DNA of 24,357 nucleotides, taken from contig JBBAUA010000051.1 of assembly GCA_040398465.1 (NCBI GenBank), positions 1 through 24,357 of the forward strand, written 5' to 3'. The notes beneath the pieces are model-generated. The model was not told the origin of the DNA and searched no databases. It saw only the letters and a program-made list of their open reading frames with translations. This document shows positions 15,795 through 24,357 of the stretch, piece after piece. This DNA is from UBA7672 sp040398465. GTDB taxonomy: Bacteria; Pseudomonadota; Alphaproteobacteria; Caulobacterales; Hyphomonadaceae. Position 1 is the stretch's first letter. Every line of letters starts with the position of its first letter. The translations under genes were made by a program, and so were the position numbers.

Positions 15795-17009
15795 TCAGTT
15801 CAGGATCGCCGCCATCAGCAACCCGTCGCCCCGCGTGAGCATGCCGAACCGGCCCCACGCATTCAGTGTCACCAGCTTGCCCTTTTCGAGATAGGGCGCG
15901 ATCGACGCGCCCTGGATCAGCAGCGCGATATTGAGATCAGGCGGATCGGTCAGCAGGCGGCGCAAGTTGATGCCCACGCCCGTGGTCGCGCCCTCTGCTC
16001 CTGGCGGCGTGCGCCAGAAGGGGATCAGCGCGCGCCCTTCCAGCATCTCCTCAAGCTCGGCCAGCACTTCCTGCCAGCCTGCCGCAACCTCGGTGGTGAT
16101 CTCGATCCCGAAAGGTGATGTCTGCGTCGGGTTTGGCAGCCATTCATGGTCGTTGTCGGTCTCGGCCATCATCTCGGGCCAGAATTTCCTGTTGTGCGCG
16201 ATCGTCGACCGGAAATGGTCCAGCGCCTTGCGCGTCCGCGTCGCGTCGGGCTTGCCGTCCAGCGCCACAAGCACCGCCGCAATCTGGTCGACCACGTCGT
16301 CCGTCCCGAATAGCGGATCGGGCGCGCCGATTGCGCCAACCTCCGCCATCTTCTGCCGGCCCTCAAAAACCGTCCGGATCGCCGAAGTCGGGTCGACCGA
16401 CAGCACCATCTGGCTCGTGCCAGAGACAAGATGGACATAGGCGGCAAGCCATTCCGCATCCGCCGTGTCGAAGCGTATCGTGCCATCGAAGCTTGCCCAG
16501 TCCGCCTGCGCGCCGAGGCTTTCGAGGATAACCCGAAGCGACTCCCACTCCGCGCGCTTGCGATCGCCATCGATGTCGAACCACAGCGCATCGAGCGGCA
16601 ATGCAGTTGCGAACTCCCCCGCGGTCGCCCCAGCCAGCGCCGTGCTCGCGCCGTCCAGATGCGTAAGCGCCCCCTCCAAAGCCGACTCGATGAAATCCGG
16701 GCTGAACTTCGCATTGGGGTTCTGGGGCAGGGGCGCAGCCATGCCCGGGATGAACGGCACGCTGCCGTCATAGCTGTCATAGCGTGTCTGCAGGACCGTC
16801 TCGATCGCGCGCAGGAAACGGACGCCGCCAAGCTGGAAGCTGGTCTCCGGCGTTTGCGCGCGGCCGGCGAGGGCGGCGTCGGCAGCCGCCAAGCCATCGC
16901 TCGCCAGAATCACCTCGACCGCCCGCTGGTCCTGCGAAACCGCCGGCGTCGTCGGGCCCTGGCAGGCGGATAGCAGCAACGCGAAGCAGGCCAGCCGAAT
17001 CGTTCTCAT
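15795..17009 (-). CDS. Lipoprotein of unknown function (404 aa)
   Basis: The product starts with a short lipoprotein signal (MRTIRLACFALLLSAC, lipobox LSAC, C16). The remaining 388 residues are acidic and mostly helical, with stretches such as ETSFQLGGVRFLRAIETVLQ, ALPLDALWFDIDGDRKRAEW, HLVSGTSQMVLSVDPT and GVGINLRRLLTDPPDLNIAL. No enzymatic motif is visible and I do not recognise a named family. ATG 17009 was chosen over the upstream ATG at 17033 because it gives a proper signal peptide. It is divergent from recA, about 200 bases apart. Confidence 0.85.
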   Translation of the reverse strand: MRTIRLACFALLLSACQGPTTPAVSQDQRAVEVILASDGLAAADAALAGRAQTPETSFQLGGVRFLRAIETVLQTRYDSYDGSVPFIPGMAAPLPQNPNAKFSPDFIESALEGALTHLDGASTALAGATAGEFATALPLDALWFDIDGDRKRAEWESLRVILESLGAQADWASFDGTIRFDTADAEWLAAYVHLVSGTSQMVLSVDPTSAIRTVFEGRQKMAEVGAIGAPDPLFGTDDVVDQIAAVLVALDGKPDATRTRKALDHFRSTIAHNRKFWPEMMAETDNDHEWLPNPTQTSPFGIEITTEVAAGWQEVLAELEEMLEGRALIPFWRTPPGAEGATTGVGINLRRLLTDPPDLNIALLIQGASIAPYLEKGKLVTLNAWGRFGMLTRGDGLLMAAILN

Positions 17010-17102
17010 GAGGTCACCCGTCCCACGGCCCAATCCATTGGGCGAAACCCACCCTAGCGCCCCTACACCTGGACGCGTGCAAGAAACTCAGCGTTCACTC
17101 GT

Positions 17103-17140
17103 TTTCACGCTTTGTTCTCAAGAACATTTGTAGTACAAGA
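17103..17140 (+). promoter_or_regulatory. Candidate recA promoter with LexA-binding site
   Basis: TTTC-N7-GTTC at 17103-17117 matches the alphaproteobacterial SOS operator GTTC-N7-GTTC in 7 of 8 fixed bases. The same GTTC begins an inverted pair GTTCT-CA-AGAAC (17114-17125). A -35-like TTGTTC (17112-17117), a 16-base spacer and TACAAG (17134-17139) could be the promoter, so a bound repressor would cover the -35. The recA start is about 70 bases downstream. Confidence 0.45.
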
Positions 17141-17210
17141 TGCGACAATCGAGCTGGGAATCGGACGGATTTGCCGCCCCACCACCAGCATGGCACATGA
17201 GGAGTCGAAC

Positions 17211-18284
<1,074 letters not shown>

Positions 18285-18307
18285 GATCTGGCGGCCATGT
18301 CAGAACG

Positions 18308-18343
18308 GGAAAGCGCCGGCCTCTGGCCGGCGCTTTCTTTTTG
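18308..18343 (+). terminator. Strong intrinsic terminator of recA
   Basis: Arms AAAGCGCCGGCC (18310-18321) and its exact complement (18325-18336) enclose loop TCT; one more G-C pair extends the stem to 13 bp. It is followed by CTTTTTG. The position, 24 bases after the recA stop, fits termination of recA. Confidence 0.92.
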
Positions 18344-18558
18344 CGCACCCGCCTCCGCCCGGCTATCGCCCAAAGGCCGGTTCACCGCCTTGGCGGATCG
18401 CCGGGGCAGCCCTATACCGCCTGAAGGTTTCCGCGCCGGGCTGGGATGGCTGGCGCCGGGACCCAAACCGCCCCGGACGTGGGACAATGGGCCCGCCTGA
18501 CGCGTGGCGGCCCGCACCCTGCGCCCCTACCTACGCCTGCTGATTGCTGGAGCCGCCG

Positions 18559-21243
18559 ATGACGTCCAAGACCCCGCCTGCAAAGTCCGGAAGCCAGTCG
18601 GGCGTCAACGCCATCCGCGCCGCCTTCCTCGATTATTTCGCCAAGGCCGGCCACGCCGTGAAGCCGTCATCCTCGCTCGTCCCGCAGGGTGACAACACCT
18701 TGCTGTTCACCAATGCCGGCATGGTGCAGTTCAAGAACATCTTCACCGGCGCGGAGAAGCCCTTCGCGCCGCGCGCCGCGACCTCGCAGAAATGCGTCCG
18801 CGCCGGCGGCAAGCACAACGACCTCGACAATGTCGGCTACACCGCGCGCCACCTCACCTTCTTCGAGATGCTGGGCAATTTTTCGTTCGGCGACTATTTC
18901 AAGGAGTTGGCGATCGAGCATGCGTGGACCCTGGTCACGCGCGACTTCGACCTGCCCAAGGACAAACTCCTCGTCACAGTCTACCACGATGACGATGAGG
19001 CGCACGGCCTCTGGAAGAAGATCGCCGGCCTGCCGGATTCGCGGATCATCCGCATTCCGACGAACGATAACTTCTGGATGATGGGCGACACCGGCCCCTG
19101 CGGTCCCTGCTCGGAAATCTTCATCGATCGCGGCGACCACATCTGGGGCGGCCCACCTGGCTCTCCCGAACAGGATGGCGACCGGTTCCTTGAATTCTGG
19201 AACCTCGTCTTCATGCAGTACGAGCAGTTCAACGACGGTCGCCCGCGCATCGCCCTGCCCAAGCCGTCCATCGACACCGGCATGGGTCTCGAGCGCATCT
19301 CGGCCATCATGCAGGGCGTCGACTCCGTCTTCGAGACCGACCTGTTCGTCAATCTCATCGCGGCCGGCGAAGAGCTCTACAAGGTGAAGGCGCAGGGCGA
19401 GCAGACCGCCTCCTTCCGCGTCATCGCGGATCATCTGCGCTCGGCCTGCTTCCTCATCGCCGATGGCGTCTCGCCCTCGAACGAGGGCAGGGGCTATGTG
19501 CTTCGCCGCATCATGCGCCGCGCCATGCGCCACGCGCACATCCTCGGCACCCGAGAACCCAACATGTTCAATCTCGTGGGCGCGCTGTCACAAGAGATGG
19601 GCGAGGCCTATCCCGATCTCATCCGCGCCCAGCCCGCAATCGAAAGCGCCTTCCAGCAGGAAGAGCAGAGCTTCCAGCGCACGCTCGGCCGCGGCCTCGC
19701 CCTGCTGGACGAGGCCACCGCGAAGCTCGGCAAGGACGGCGTCCTCGCGGGCGATGTCGCCTTCAAGCTCTACGACACGTTCGGCTTCCCGCTCGACCTC
19801 ACGCAGGACGTGCTCCGCGCGCGCGGCATGACGGTCGACGAGGCCGGCTTCAATGTCGCGATGGACGAGCAGCGCTCACGCAGCCAGGAGCATTCGAAAT
19901 TCGCGGCCGGCGAAGGCGCAGGCGAGGTCTGGTTCGCGGTTCGCGACGCTTCCGGCGCCACCAACTTCCAGGGCTACGAAGCTGAGGAAACCTCGGGCCG
20001 CCTCGTCACCGCGCTGGTCGGCGGCAAGCGTGTAAATGCGCTCAATCAGAGCGACAAGGCCGAACTCGTATTCGACCAGACGCCGTTCTACGCCGAAAGC
20101 GGCGGCCAGTCTGGCGACAAGGGCGAAATCTTCTTCCCCAACGGCGCCCGCTTCCGCGTCGACGACATGCAGAAACGCGCCAGCGATGTGTTCTCCCATG
20201 TGGGCGAACTCGTCTCCGGCTCGGCAAAGGTCGGCGACGTGGCCGAGCTCAAGATCGACCGTATGCGCCGCGCCAAGATCCGCGCCAACCATTCGGCCAC
20301 CCACCTGCTGCATGCCGCCTTGCGCAACCGCCTCGGCAAGCACGTCACGCAGAAGGGTTCGCTCGTCGAAGCTGACTATTTCCGCTTCGACTTCTCCCAC
20401 ACCGCGCCGATGACACGCGAGGACGTCGAGATCGTCGAGGCCGAAGTGAACGCCGTCATCCGCCAGAACGCCCCCGCTGAAATCCGTGTCATGGCGCCGG
20501 ACAAGGCGATCGAGGCGGGCGCGATGGCGCTCTTCGGCGAGAAATACGGCGATGAAGTGCGCGTGCTGCGCCTCGGCAACTCCGTGTCCGAAGCCAACGC
20601 ACCGTACTCGGTCGAACTCTGCGGCGGCACGCATGTCGCGCGGACAGGCGACATCGCAGTGTTCGTCATCACCTCCGAGGGCGGCGTCGCCCAAGGCGTG
20701 CGCCGTATCGAGGGCGTAACCGGCGCCGCTGCGCTCGACTTCCTCAAGGCGCGCGTCAACATCGCGCGCGAGATCGCCGACCAGTTCAAGGCCCCCATCG
20801 CCGATGCGCCCGCGCGGGTCGCCGCGCTCTCGAGTGAGCGCAAGCGGCTCGAGGCCGAGCTCGCAGACGCGCGCAAGAAGCTCGCCATGGGCGGCGGCGG
20901 CGCAGCCTCCGGTCCGGAAGACGTCAACGGCGTCAAGTTCATCGGCAAGGTCGTCGATGTCCCGGCAAAGGATCTCAAAGGCCTCGCCGACGACGCCAAG
21001 AAGTCGCTTGGCTCCGGCGTCGCCGTGTTCGTTGCTGTGGCGGAGGGCAGGGCCACCGTCGTCGTCGGCGTCACCGATGATCTGACCAAGCGCTTCCCCG
21101 CCGGCGACCTCGTCACCAAGGCTGTGCAGGCTGTCGGCGGCGCCAAGGGCGGCGGCCGCCCCGATATGGCGCAAGGCGGAGGGCCAGACGGCGCAAAAGC
21201 GAACGATGCGATCGCTGCAGTGAAAGCGGCGCTGGCGGATTAG
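18559..21243 (+). CDS. alaS: Alanyl-tRNA synthetase
   Basis: AlaRS charges tRNA-Ala and edits mischarged Ser and Gly. The 894-residue product is full length. The class II catalytic domain is N-terminal (LFTNAGMVQFKNIFTG, GDTGPCGPCSEIF, DTGMGLERI). The editing domain carries the zinc ligands HSATH (578-582) and CGGTH (688-692). The C-Ala region is at the end, with a coiled helix (SSERKRLEAELADARKK) and a glycine-rich stretch (GGGRPDMAQGGG). ATG 18559 follows a GGAG site by 6 bases, better than the upstream TTG at 18544. The 215 bases between the recA terminator and alaS hold no recognisable gene and presumably the alaS promoter. Confidence 0.98.
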   Translation: MTSKTPPAKSGSQSGVNAIRAAFLDYFAKAGHAVKPSSSLVPQGDNTLLFTNAGMVQFKNIFTGAEKPFAPRAATSQKCVRAGGKHNDLDNVGYTARHLTFFEMLGNFSFGDYFKELAIEHAWTLVTRDFDLPKDKLLVTVYHDDDEAHGLWKKIAGLPDSRIIRIPTNDNFWMMGDTGPCGPCSEIFIDRGDHIWGGPPGSPEQDGDRFLEFWNLVFMQYEQFNDGRPRIALPKPSIDTGMGLERISAIMQGVDSVFETDLFVNLIAAGEELYKVKAQGEQTASFRVIADHLRSACFLIADGVSPSNEGRGYVLRRIMRRAMRHAHILGTREPNMFNLVGALSQEMGEAYPDLIRAQPAIESAFQQEEQSFQRTLGRGLALLDEATAKLGKDGVLAGDVAFKLYDTFGFPLDLTQDVLRARGMTVDEAGFNVAMDEQRSRSQEHSKFAAGEGAGEVWFAVRDASGATNFQGYEAEETSGRLVTALVGGKRVNALNQSDKAELVFDQTPFYAESGGQSGDKGEIFFPNGARFRVDDMQKRASDVFSHVGELVSGSAKVGDVAELKIDRMRRAKIRANHSATHLLHAALRNRLGKHVTQKGSLVEADYFRFDFSHTAPMTREDVEIVEAEVNAVIRQNAPAEIRVMAPDKAIEAGAMALFGEKYGDEVRVLRLGNSVSEANAPYSVELCGGTHVARTGDIAVFVITSEGGVAQGVRRIEGVTGAAALDFLKARVNIAREIADQFKAPIADAPARVAALSSERKRLEAELADARKKLAMGGGGAASGPEDVNGVKFIGKVVDVPAKDLKGLADDAKKSLGSGVAVFVAVAEGRATVVVGVTDDLTKRFPAGDLVTKAVQAVGGAKGGGRPDMAQGGGPDGAKANDAIAAVKAALAD

Positions 21244-21274
21244 GCCGGTTTCGTCTGCCCGGTTTATGAGGATT

Positions 21275-21300
21275 CGCGGGCGCATTTGACGTCGCCCGCG
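21275..21300 (+). terminator. Possible hairpin end for alaS
   Basis: Eight-base arms CGCGGGCG (21275-21282) and CGCCCGCG (21293-21300) pair perfectly around a 10-base loop, 31 bases after the alaS stop. There is no T run, so if it terminates transcription it does so weakly or with Rho. Confidence 0.35.
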
Positions 21301-21342
21301 GCGCCTCGCATCATGGGCGCGGGGCCATTCGGGACGCCGCGC

Positions 21343-21918
21343 ATGAAAACCCATTCCTTCGCCGCAATCATTGCGCTGCTTGCAGCGTCAGCCTGCGCGT
21401 CGTCCGCGCCGCCACCTGTCACGATGCCAGCCGCACAGGCGGCGGTTTGTGCGCCCGGCTTGTCGCTCGGCAAGGTCACGGTTGCGCCGCTCACGCGTTG
21501 GCGCGCCGATCAGAAGGAGCCCGAAGTACGCGAGGCCATCGCCATGAAGGCGATCAACACGGCATTCGCCGGCGCACCGTGCGCAGCAGGCGCGACCGTT
21601 CTTCCCATCGCGACTGATGATACATCCGTCGCGCGCCTGGCCCAGGCCAGGATGGAAGGCGCCAACACGGCGATCCTTGTTCGGATAGATGAACTCGGGC
21701 CGATCGCTGTCGTGTCCTTCCCGGCGCTGTGGAGCACGTGGAGCGACGTGCAGTTCACGCTCGATGTCGTCGATGTGGCGACGGGAAACGTCGTTCGCTC
21801 CATCCCGCATCGGCGCCAGAAGGGCGGGGCATTCGAGATGCGAGGGCTGGAGCCGCTGCAGGCAGAGATGGAAATCGCGCTCAGGGACGTGCTCCTGGGC
21901 GATACTCCACAGCCCTGA
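21343..21918 (+). CDS. Putative lipoprotein of unknown function (191 aa)
   Basis: The product has a signal sequence ending in LLAASAC (C18), which would make it a lipoprotein with a slightly atypical lipobox. The mature part is about 170 residues with stretches GKVTVAPLTRWRADQKEPEV, QARMEGANTAILVRIDELGP and FTLDVVDVATGNVVRSIPHR, suggesting an alpha/beta fold like periplasmic proteins that bind at the envelope. I recognise no family. ATG 21343 was chosen because the signal begins there; the in-frame extension upstream is unlikely. It follows alaS in the same direction. Confidence 0.75.
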   Translation: MKTHSFAAIIALLAASACASSAPPPVTMPAAQAAVCAPGLSLGKVTVAPLTRWRADQKEPEVREAIAMKAINTAFAGAPCAAGATVLPIATDDTSVARLAQARMEGANTAILVRIDELGPIAVVSFPALWSTWSDVQFTLDVVDVATGNVVRSIPHRRQKGGAFEMRGLEPLQAEMEIALRDVLLGDTPQP

Positions 21919-21921
21919 ACC

Positions 21922-22071
21922 TTAAGCCGCCCGTACTTCGCGCAGGAAACGCTCCACCTGCGTGCGCAGCGTCTCGGCGATAGCCATGGCGACATAGCCA
22001 ACGCCCCCGGACAGAGCCAGTGTGGCAAGCGAAACCGCGATCAAGCCGGTGCGAATCGTAAGTGCGGGCAT
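21922..22071 (-). CDS. Small single-pass membrane protein (49 aa)
   Basis: The frame encodes a short N-terminus, one hydrophobic helix (LIAVSLATLALSGGVGYVAMAI, about residues 10-31) and a basic amphipathic tail (TLRTQVERFLREVRAA). A GGAG lies about 9 bases before the ATG. The tail after the helix suggests an inner-membrane anchor with a helical cytoplasmic or periplasmic end. It converges on the lipoprotein gene with 3 bases between stops. No family is recognised. Confidence 0.5.
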   Translation of the reverse strand: MPALTIRTGLIAVSLATLALSGGVGYVAMAIAETLRTQVERFLREVRAA

Positions 22072-22190
22072 CTGGTGGCTCCGATGTGCGTGATCGAAGC
22101 GCACCCTGGGGCGCAGGCATTCAGGGCGGGCCAAGTAGCCTTCAGTCATTGCGGCGTCTTGCCAGCGCCAATCGTCCGGACGCCAGATGC

Positions 22191-22222
22191 AAAAACGGGC
22201 GGAATGCCTGCGCATCCGCCCG
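22191..22222 (-). terminator. Intrinsic terminator of icd
   Basis: Read on the minus strand, arms CGGGCGGA and TCCGCCCG (22215-22222 and 22196-22203) pair perfectly over 8 bp around an 11-base loop and run into five T (A run 22191-22195). It is 25 bases after the icd stop. Confidence 0.88.
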
Positions 22223-22247
22223 TCGCATTCTGGTCTGGATGGACGTG

Positions 22248-23468
22248 TCAGGCTTCCGACATCGCTTCCTGGAAGTTGGATGCAATCTTCTCGATGAAGC
22301 CCTCGGTGGTCAGCCAAGGCTGCTCCGGGCCGATCAGCAGCGACAGGTCCTTGGTCATGAACCCGGCTTCGACAGTGGCGATCACCGTCTTTTCCAGCGT
22401 CTCGGAGAACTTCGCGAGTTCGGCATTGCCATCCAGCTTGGCGCGGTGGGCGAGGCCACGCGTCCAGGCGAAGATCGACGCGACCGAGTTGGTCGAGGTC
22501 GACTTGCCCTGCTGGTGGGCGCGGTAGTGGCGCGTCACCGTGCCGTGGGCGGCTTCGGCTTCCACGGTCTTGCCGTCCGGCGTCATCAGCACTGACGTCA
22601 TCAGGCCGAGCGAGCCATAGCCCTGCGCAACGGTGTCGGACTGCACGTCGCCGTCATAGTTCTTGCACGCCCAGACATAGCCGCCCGACCATTTCAGGCA
22701 GGCCGCAACCATGTCATCGATCAGGCGATGTTCGTAGACGCCGCCGAATTCCTTGAACTTGTCGGCGAACTCAGCATCGAACACTTCCTGGAAGATGTCC
22801 TTGAAGCGGCCGTCATAGGCCTTGAGGATGGTGTTCTTGGTCGACAGGTAGACAGGCCACTTGCGCTGCAGGCCGAAGTTGAACGATGCACGCGCGAAGT
22901 CGCGGATCGACTTGTCGAGGTTGAACATCCCCATGGCGATGCCTTCGCCGGGGAAGTCGAACACCTCGTGCGTGATGGGCGCGCCGCCATCGGACGGCGT
23001 GAACGTCATCGTCAGCTTGCCTTTGCCCGGCACGCGGAAGTCCGTCGCACGATACTGGTCGCCGAAAGCATGGCGGCCGATCACAACCGGCTGTGTCCAG
23101 CCCGGCACGAGGCGCGGCACATTCTTCATCACGATCGGCTCGCGGAACACGACGCCGTCCAGGATGTTGCGGATCGTGCCGTTGGGCGACTTCCACATCT
23201 TCTTCAGCTTGAATTCCTCGACCCGCGCCTCGTCAGGCGTGATCGTTGCGCACTTCACGGCGACGCCGTACTTCTTGGTCGCCTCGGCCGAGTCGATCGT
23301 GACCTGGTCGTTGGTCGCGTCACGGTTCTCGATCGACAGGTCGTAATACTTCAGGTCGATGTCGAGATAGGGAAGGATAAGTCGTTCCTTGATGAGCGCC
23401 CAGATGATCCGGGTCATCTCGTCGCCGTCCATTTCGACGACTGGATTCGCAACCTTGATGACGGCCAT
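22248..23468 (-). CDS. icd: NADP-dependent isocitrate dehydrogenase, homodimeric eukaryote-like type
   Basis: This TCA-cycle enzyme oxidatively decarboxylates isocitrate to 2-oxoglutarate. The 406-residue product is of the type II family related to human IDH1. The substrate residues even fall on the same numbers: T77, S94, N96, R100, R109 and R132, in TITPDE, KSPNGTIRN, FRE and IGRHAFGDQYRATDF. The metal and cofactor region follows in HRLIDDMVA and NYDGDVQSDTVAQGYGSLG. ATG 23468 follows AGGAG and begins at the first strand; the frame upstream is open but reads as junk. It has its own promoter candidate and a terminator, and is divergent from the tRNA methyltransferase. Confidence 0.98.
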   Translation of the reverse strand: MAVIKVANPVVEMDGDEMTRIIWALIKERLILPYLDIDLKYYDLSIENRDATNDQVTIDSAEATKKYGVAVKCATITPDEARVEEFKLKKMWKSPNGTIRNILDGVVFREPIVMKNVPRLVPGWTQPVVIGRHAFGDQYRATDFRVPGKGKLTMTFTPSDGGAPITHEVFDFPGEGIAMGMFNLDKSIRDFARASFNFGLQRKWPVYLSTKNTILKAYDGRFKDIFQEVFDAEFADKFKEFGGVYEHRLIDDMVAACLKWSGGYVWACKNYDGDVQSDTVAQGYGSLGLMTSVLMTPDGKTVEAEAAHGTVTRHYRAHQQGKSTSTNSVASIFAWTRGLAHRAKLDGNAELAKFSETLEKTVIATVEAGFMTKDLSLLIGPEQPWLTTEGFIEKIASNFQEAMSEA

Positions 23469-23498
23469 GACACAGCTCCTGAAACGCGATTTCCGGGG

Positions 23499-23526
23499 GC
23501 TATAGCAGACACGTTCCGATGCACAA
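23499..23526 (-). promoter_or_regulatory. Candidate icd promoter
   Basis: On the minus strand, TTGTGC (23526-23521), a 16-base spacer and TATAGC (23504-23499) resemble a housekeeping sigma-70 type promoter. Transcription would start about 25 bases before the icd ATG. It is based on motif match only. Confidence 0.35.
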
Positions 23527-23616
23527 TGGGCGGCGGTGGCGCTTCGGGAAGCTGGCTGGGTCTGGGCCTCAAAGACGAGCATTCCGCCCGTTGCAGTTCC
23601 AGCCTAAAAGGAGCGC

Positions 23617-24357
23617 ATGACGCCACCCGCCTTTATCCTCGTCGCCCCGCAGATGGGCGAGAACATCGGAGCCGCCGCGCGCGTGATGGCCAACTTTGGC
23701 TTCACGGACCTGCGCCTCGTCGTCCCGCGCGATGGCTGGCCCAACCCGGCGGCGGAAACGATGAGCGCCGGTGCGCTGCCCGACGTGGTGACTGCCACGG
23801 TGTTCGACACGGTCGAGCAGGCGATCGCCGACTGCGCGCTGGTGCTAGCCACGACTGCCCGGCCGCGCGGGATGGAGAAGCCGGTCCTGCGCACGGCTGA
23901 AGCTGTTGAGCGGCTGCAGGGCATTCCATCACGTGCTGGCATACTGTTCGGGGCCGAACGCGCAGGGCTGCCGAACGAGGCGGTCGCGCTCGCCGACGCC
24001 ATCCTCTCCTTTCCGGTGTCCCCACGCTTCGCCTCGCTGAACCTCGCGCAAGCTGTAGCTCTCCTCGCGCACGCCATCGCCGAAGCGAATGCCACCGGTC
24101 CTCCCGATGGCTTCGACAGCGTGGGCGCGCCTGCGCCGCGCGAAGAGCTTGTCGGCATGATGGAGCATTTCGAAGCGGAGCTGGACCGCGCCGGATTCTT
24201 CTATCCCGACGCCAAGCGCGCGCCGATGAGCCAGAACCTGCGCAACGCATTCACACGGGCCGGATGGACATCGCAGGAGGTCAGCACGTTCCGCGGCGCG
24301 ATAAAGGCCTTGGCGCATGGCCGGGGGCAAGCGCGCGTGAAACGCGACGAGGACTAG
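23617..24357 (+). CDS. trmJ: tRNA (cytidine/uridine-2'-O-)-methyltransferase, TrmJ type
   Basis: The 246-residue product is a SPOUT-family RNA methyltransferase; TrmJ methylates the ribose 2'-OH of nucleotide 32 in some tRNAs using SAM. Visible are the N-terminal substrate motif ENIGAAAR (15-22) with ANFGF, then the trefoil-knot motifs FGAERAGL (111-118) and FPVSPRFASLNLAQAVALL (132-150). The C-terminal helical part of about 70 residues (ELVGMMEHFEAELDRAGFF) is the TrmJ-type extension. ATG 23617 follows AAAAGGAG closely. The stop codon ends on the last base of the window. The exact target nucleotide is inferred from family. Confidence 0.9.
   Translation: MTPPAFILVAPQMGENIGAAARVMANFGFTDLRLVVPRDGWPNPAAETMSAGALPDVVTATVFDTVEQAIADCALVLATTARPRGMEKPVLRTAEAVERLQGIPSRAGILFGAERAGLPNEAVALADAILSFPVSPRFASLNLAQAVALLAHAIAEANATGPPDGFDSVGAPAPREELVGMMEHFEAELDRAGFFYPDAKRAPMSQNLRNAFTRAGWTSQEVSTFRGAIKALAHGRGQARVKRDED

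Noticed and set aside
19876..21354. Minus-strand open frame of 492 codons opposite alaS
   Set aside because: It lies wholly opposite confirmed AlaRS domains, has shadow-like composition and no recognisable motif.
22728..23900. Plus-strand open frame of 390 codons across icd and the start of trmJ
   Set aside because: It is antisense to icd and out of frame with trmJ; both real genes have full family motifs.

Overview
The window reads as chromosomal DNA of a GC-rich, flagellated alphaproteobacterium. The che operon order, the candidate GTTC-type SOS box before recA, and the many small lipoproteins and NTF2-, MAPEG- and DUF4399-type genes fit a Caulobacterales or Hyphomonadaceae-like organism. 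That placement is inference from gene content, not from a marker search. No rRNA, tRNA, CRISPR array, insertion sequence or prophage was recognised.

Layout. 1-4727: chemotaxis operon cheA (5' end outside the window)-cheW-cheY-cheB-cheR, tightly packed with ATGA and GTGA start/stop overlaps. 4728-5806: about 1.1 kb with no convincing gene, holding one possible 39-residue membrane peptide and what may be a decayed minus-strand frame. 5807-8122: an HNH endonuclease, a convergent DUF6544-type gene sharing a terminator region with it, and a lactate/malate dehydrogenase-family enzyme. 8246-10243: a Tat-exported, possibly lipid-anchored Gfo/Idh/MocA oxidoreductase converging on an NTF2-like lipoprotein. 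10359-12936: a MAPEG membrane protein, a short repeat element, prfA, and htpX convergent to it. 13071-13782: remains of a bacteriophytochrome locus, namely the front half of a heme oxygenase with a frameshift, joined directly to the tail of a receiver domain. 13792-17009: a DUF4399 lipoprotein, an unknown secreted protein, a small coiled-coil protein behind a perfect 12-bp hairpin, and an unknown lipoprotein. 17211-21243: recA, with a candidate LexA site and a strong terminator, then alaS. 21343-24357: a lipoprotein, a small membrane protein, icd with promoter and terminator, and a TrmJ-type tRNA methyltransferase ending on the last base.

How the genes work together. The che cluster is a complete signalling core apart from the missing front of CheA: kinase, coupling protein, response regulator, methylesterase and methyltransferase. 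prfA, alaS, recA, icd, htpX and the tRNA methyltransferase are housekeeping genes, so this is core chromosome with short accessory stretches between conserved blocks. The most unusual item is the phytochrome deletion scar. No complete new multi-gene system was found.
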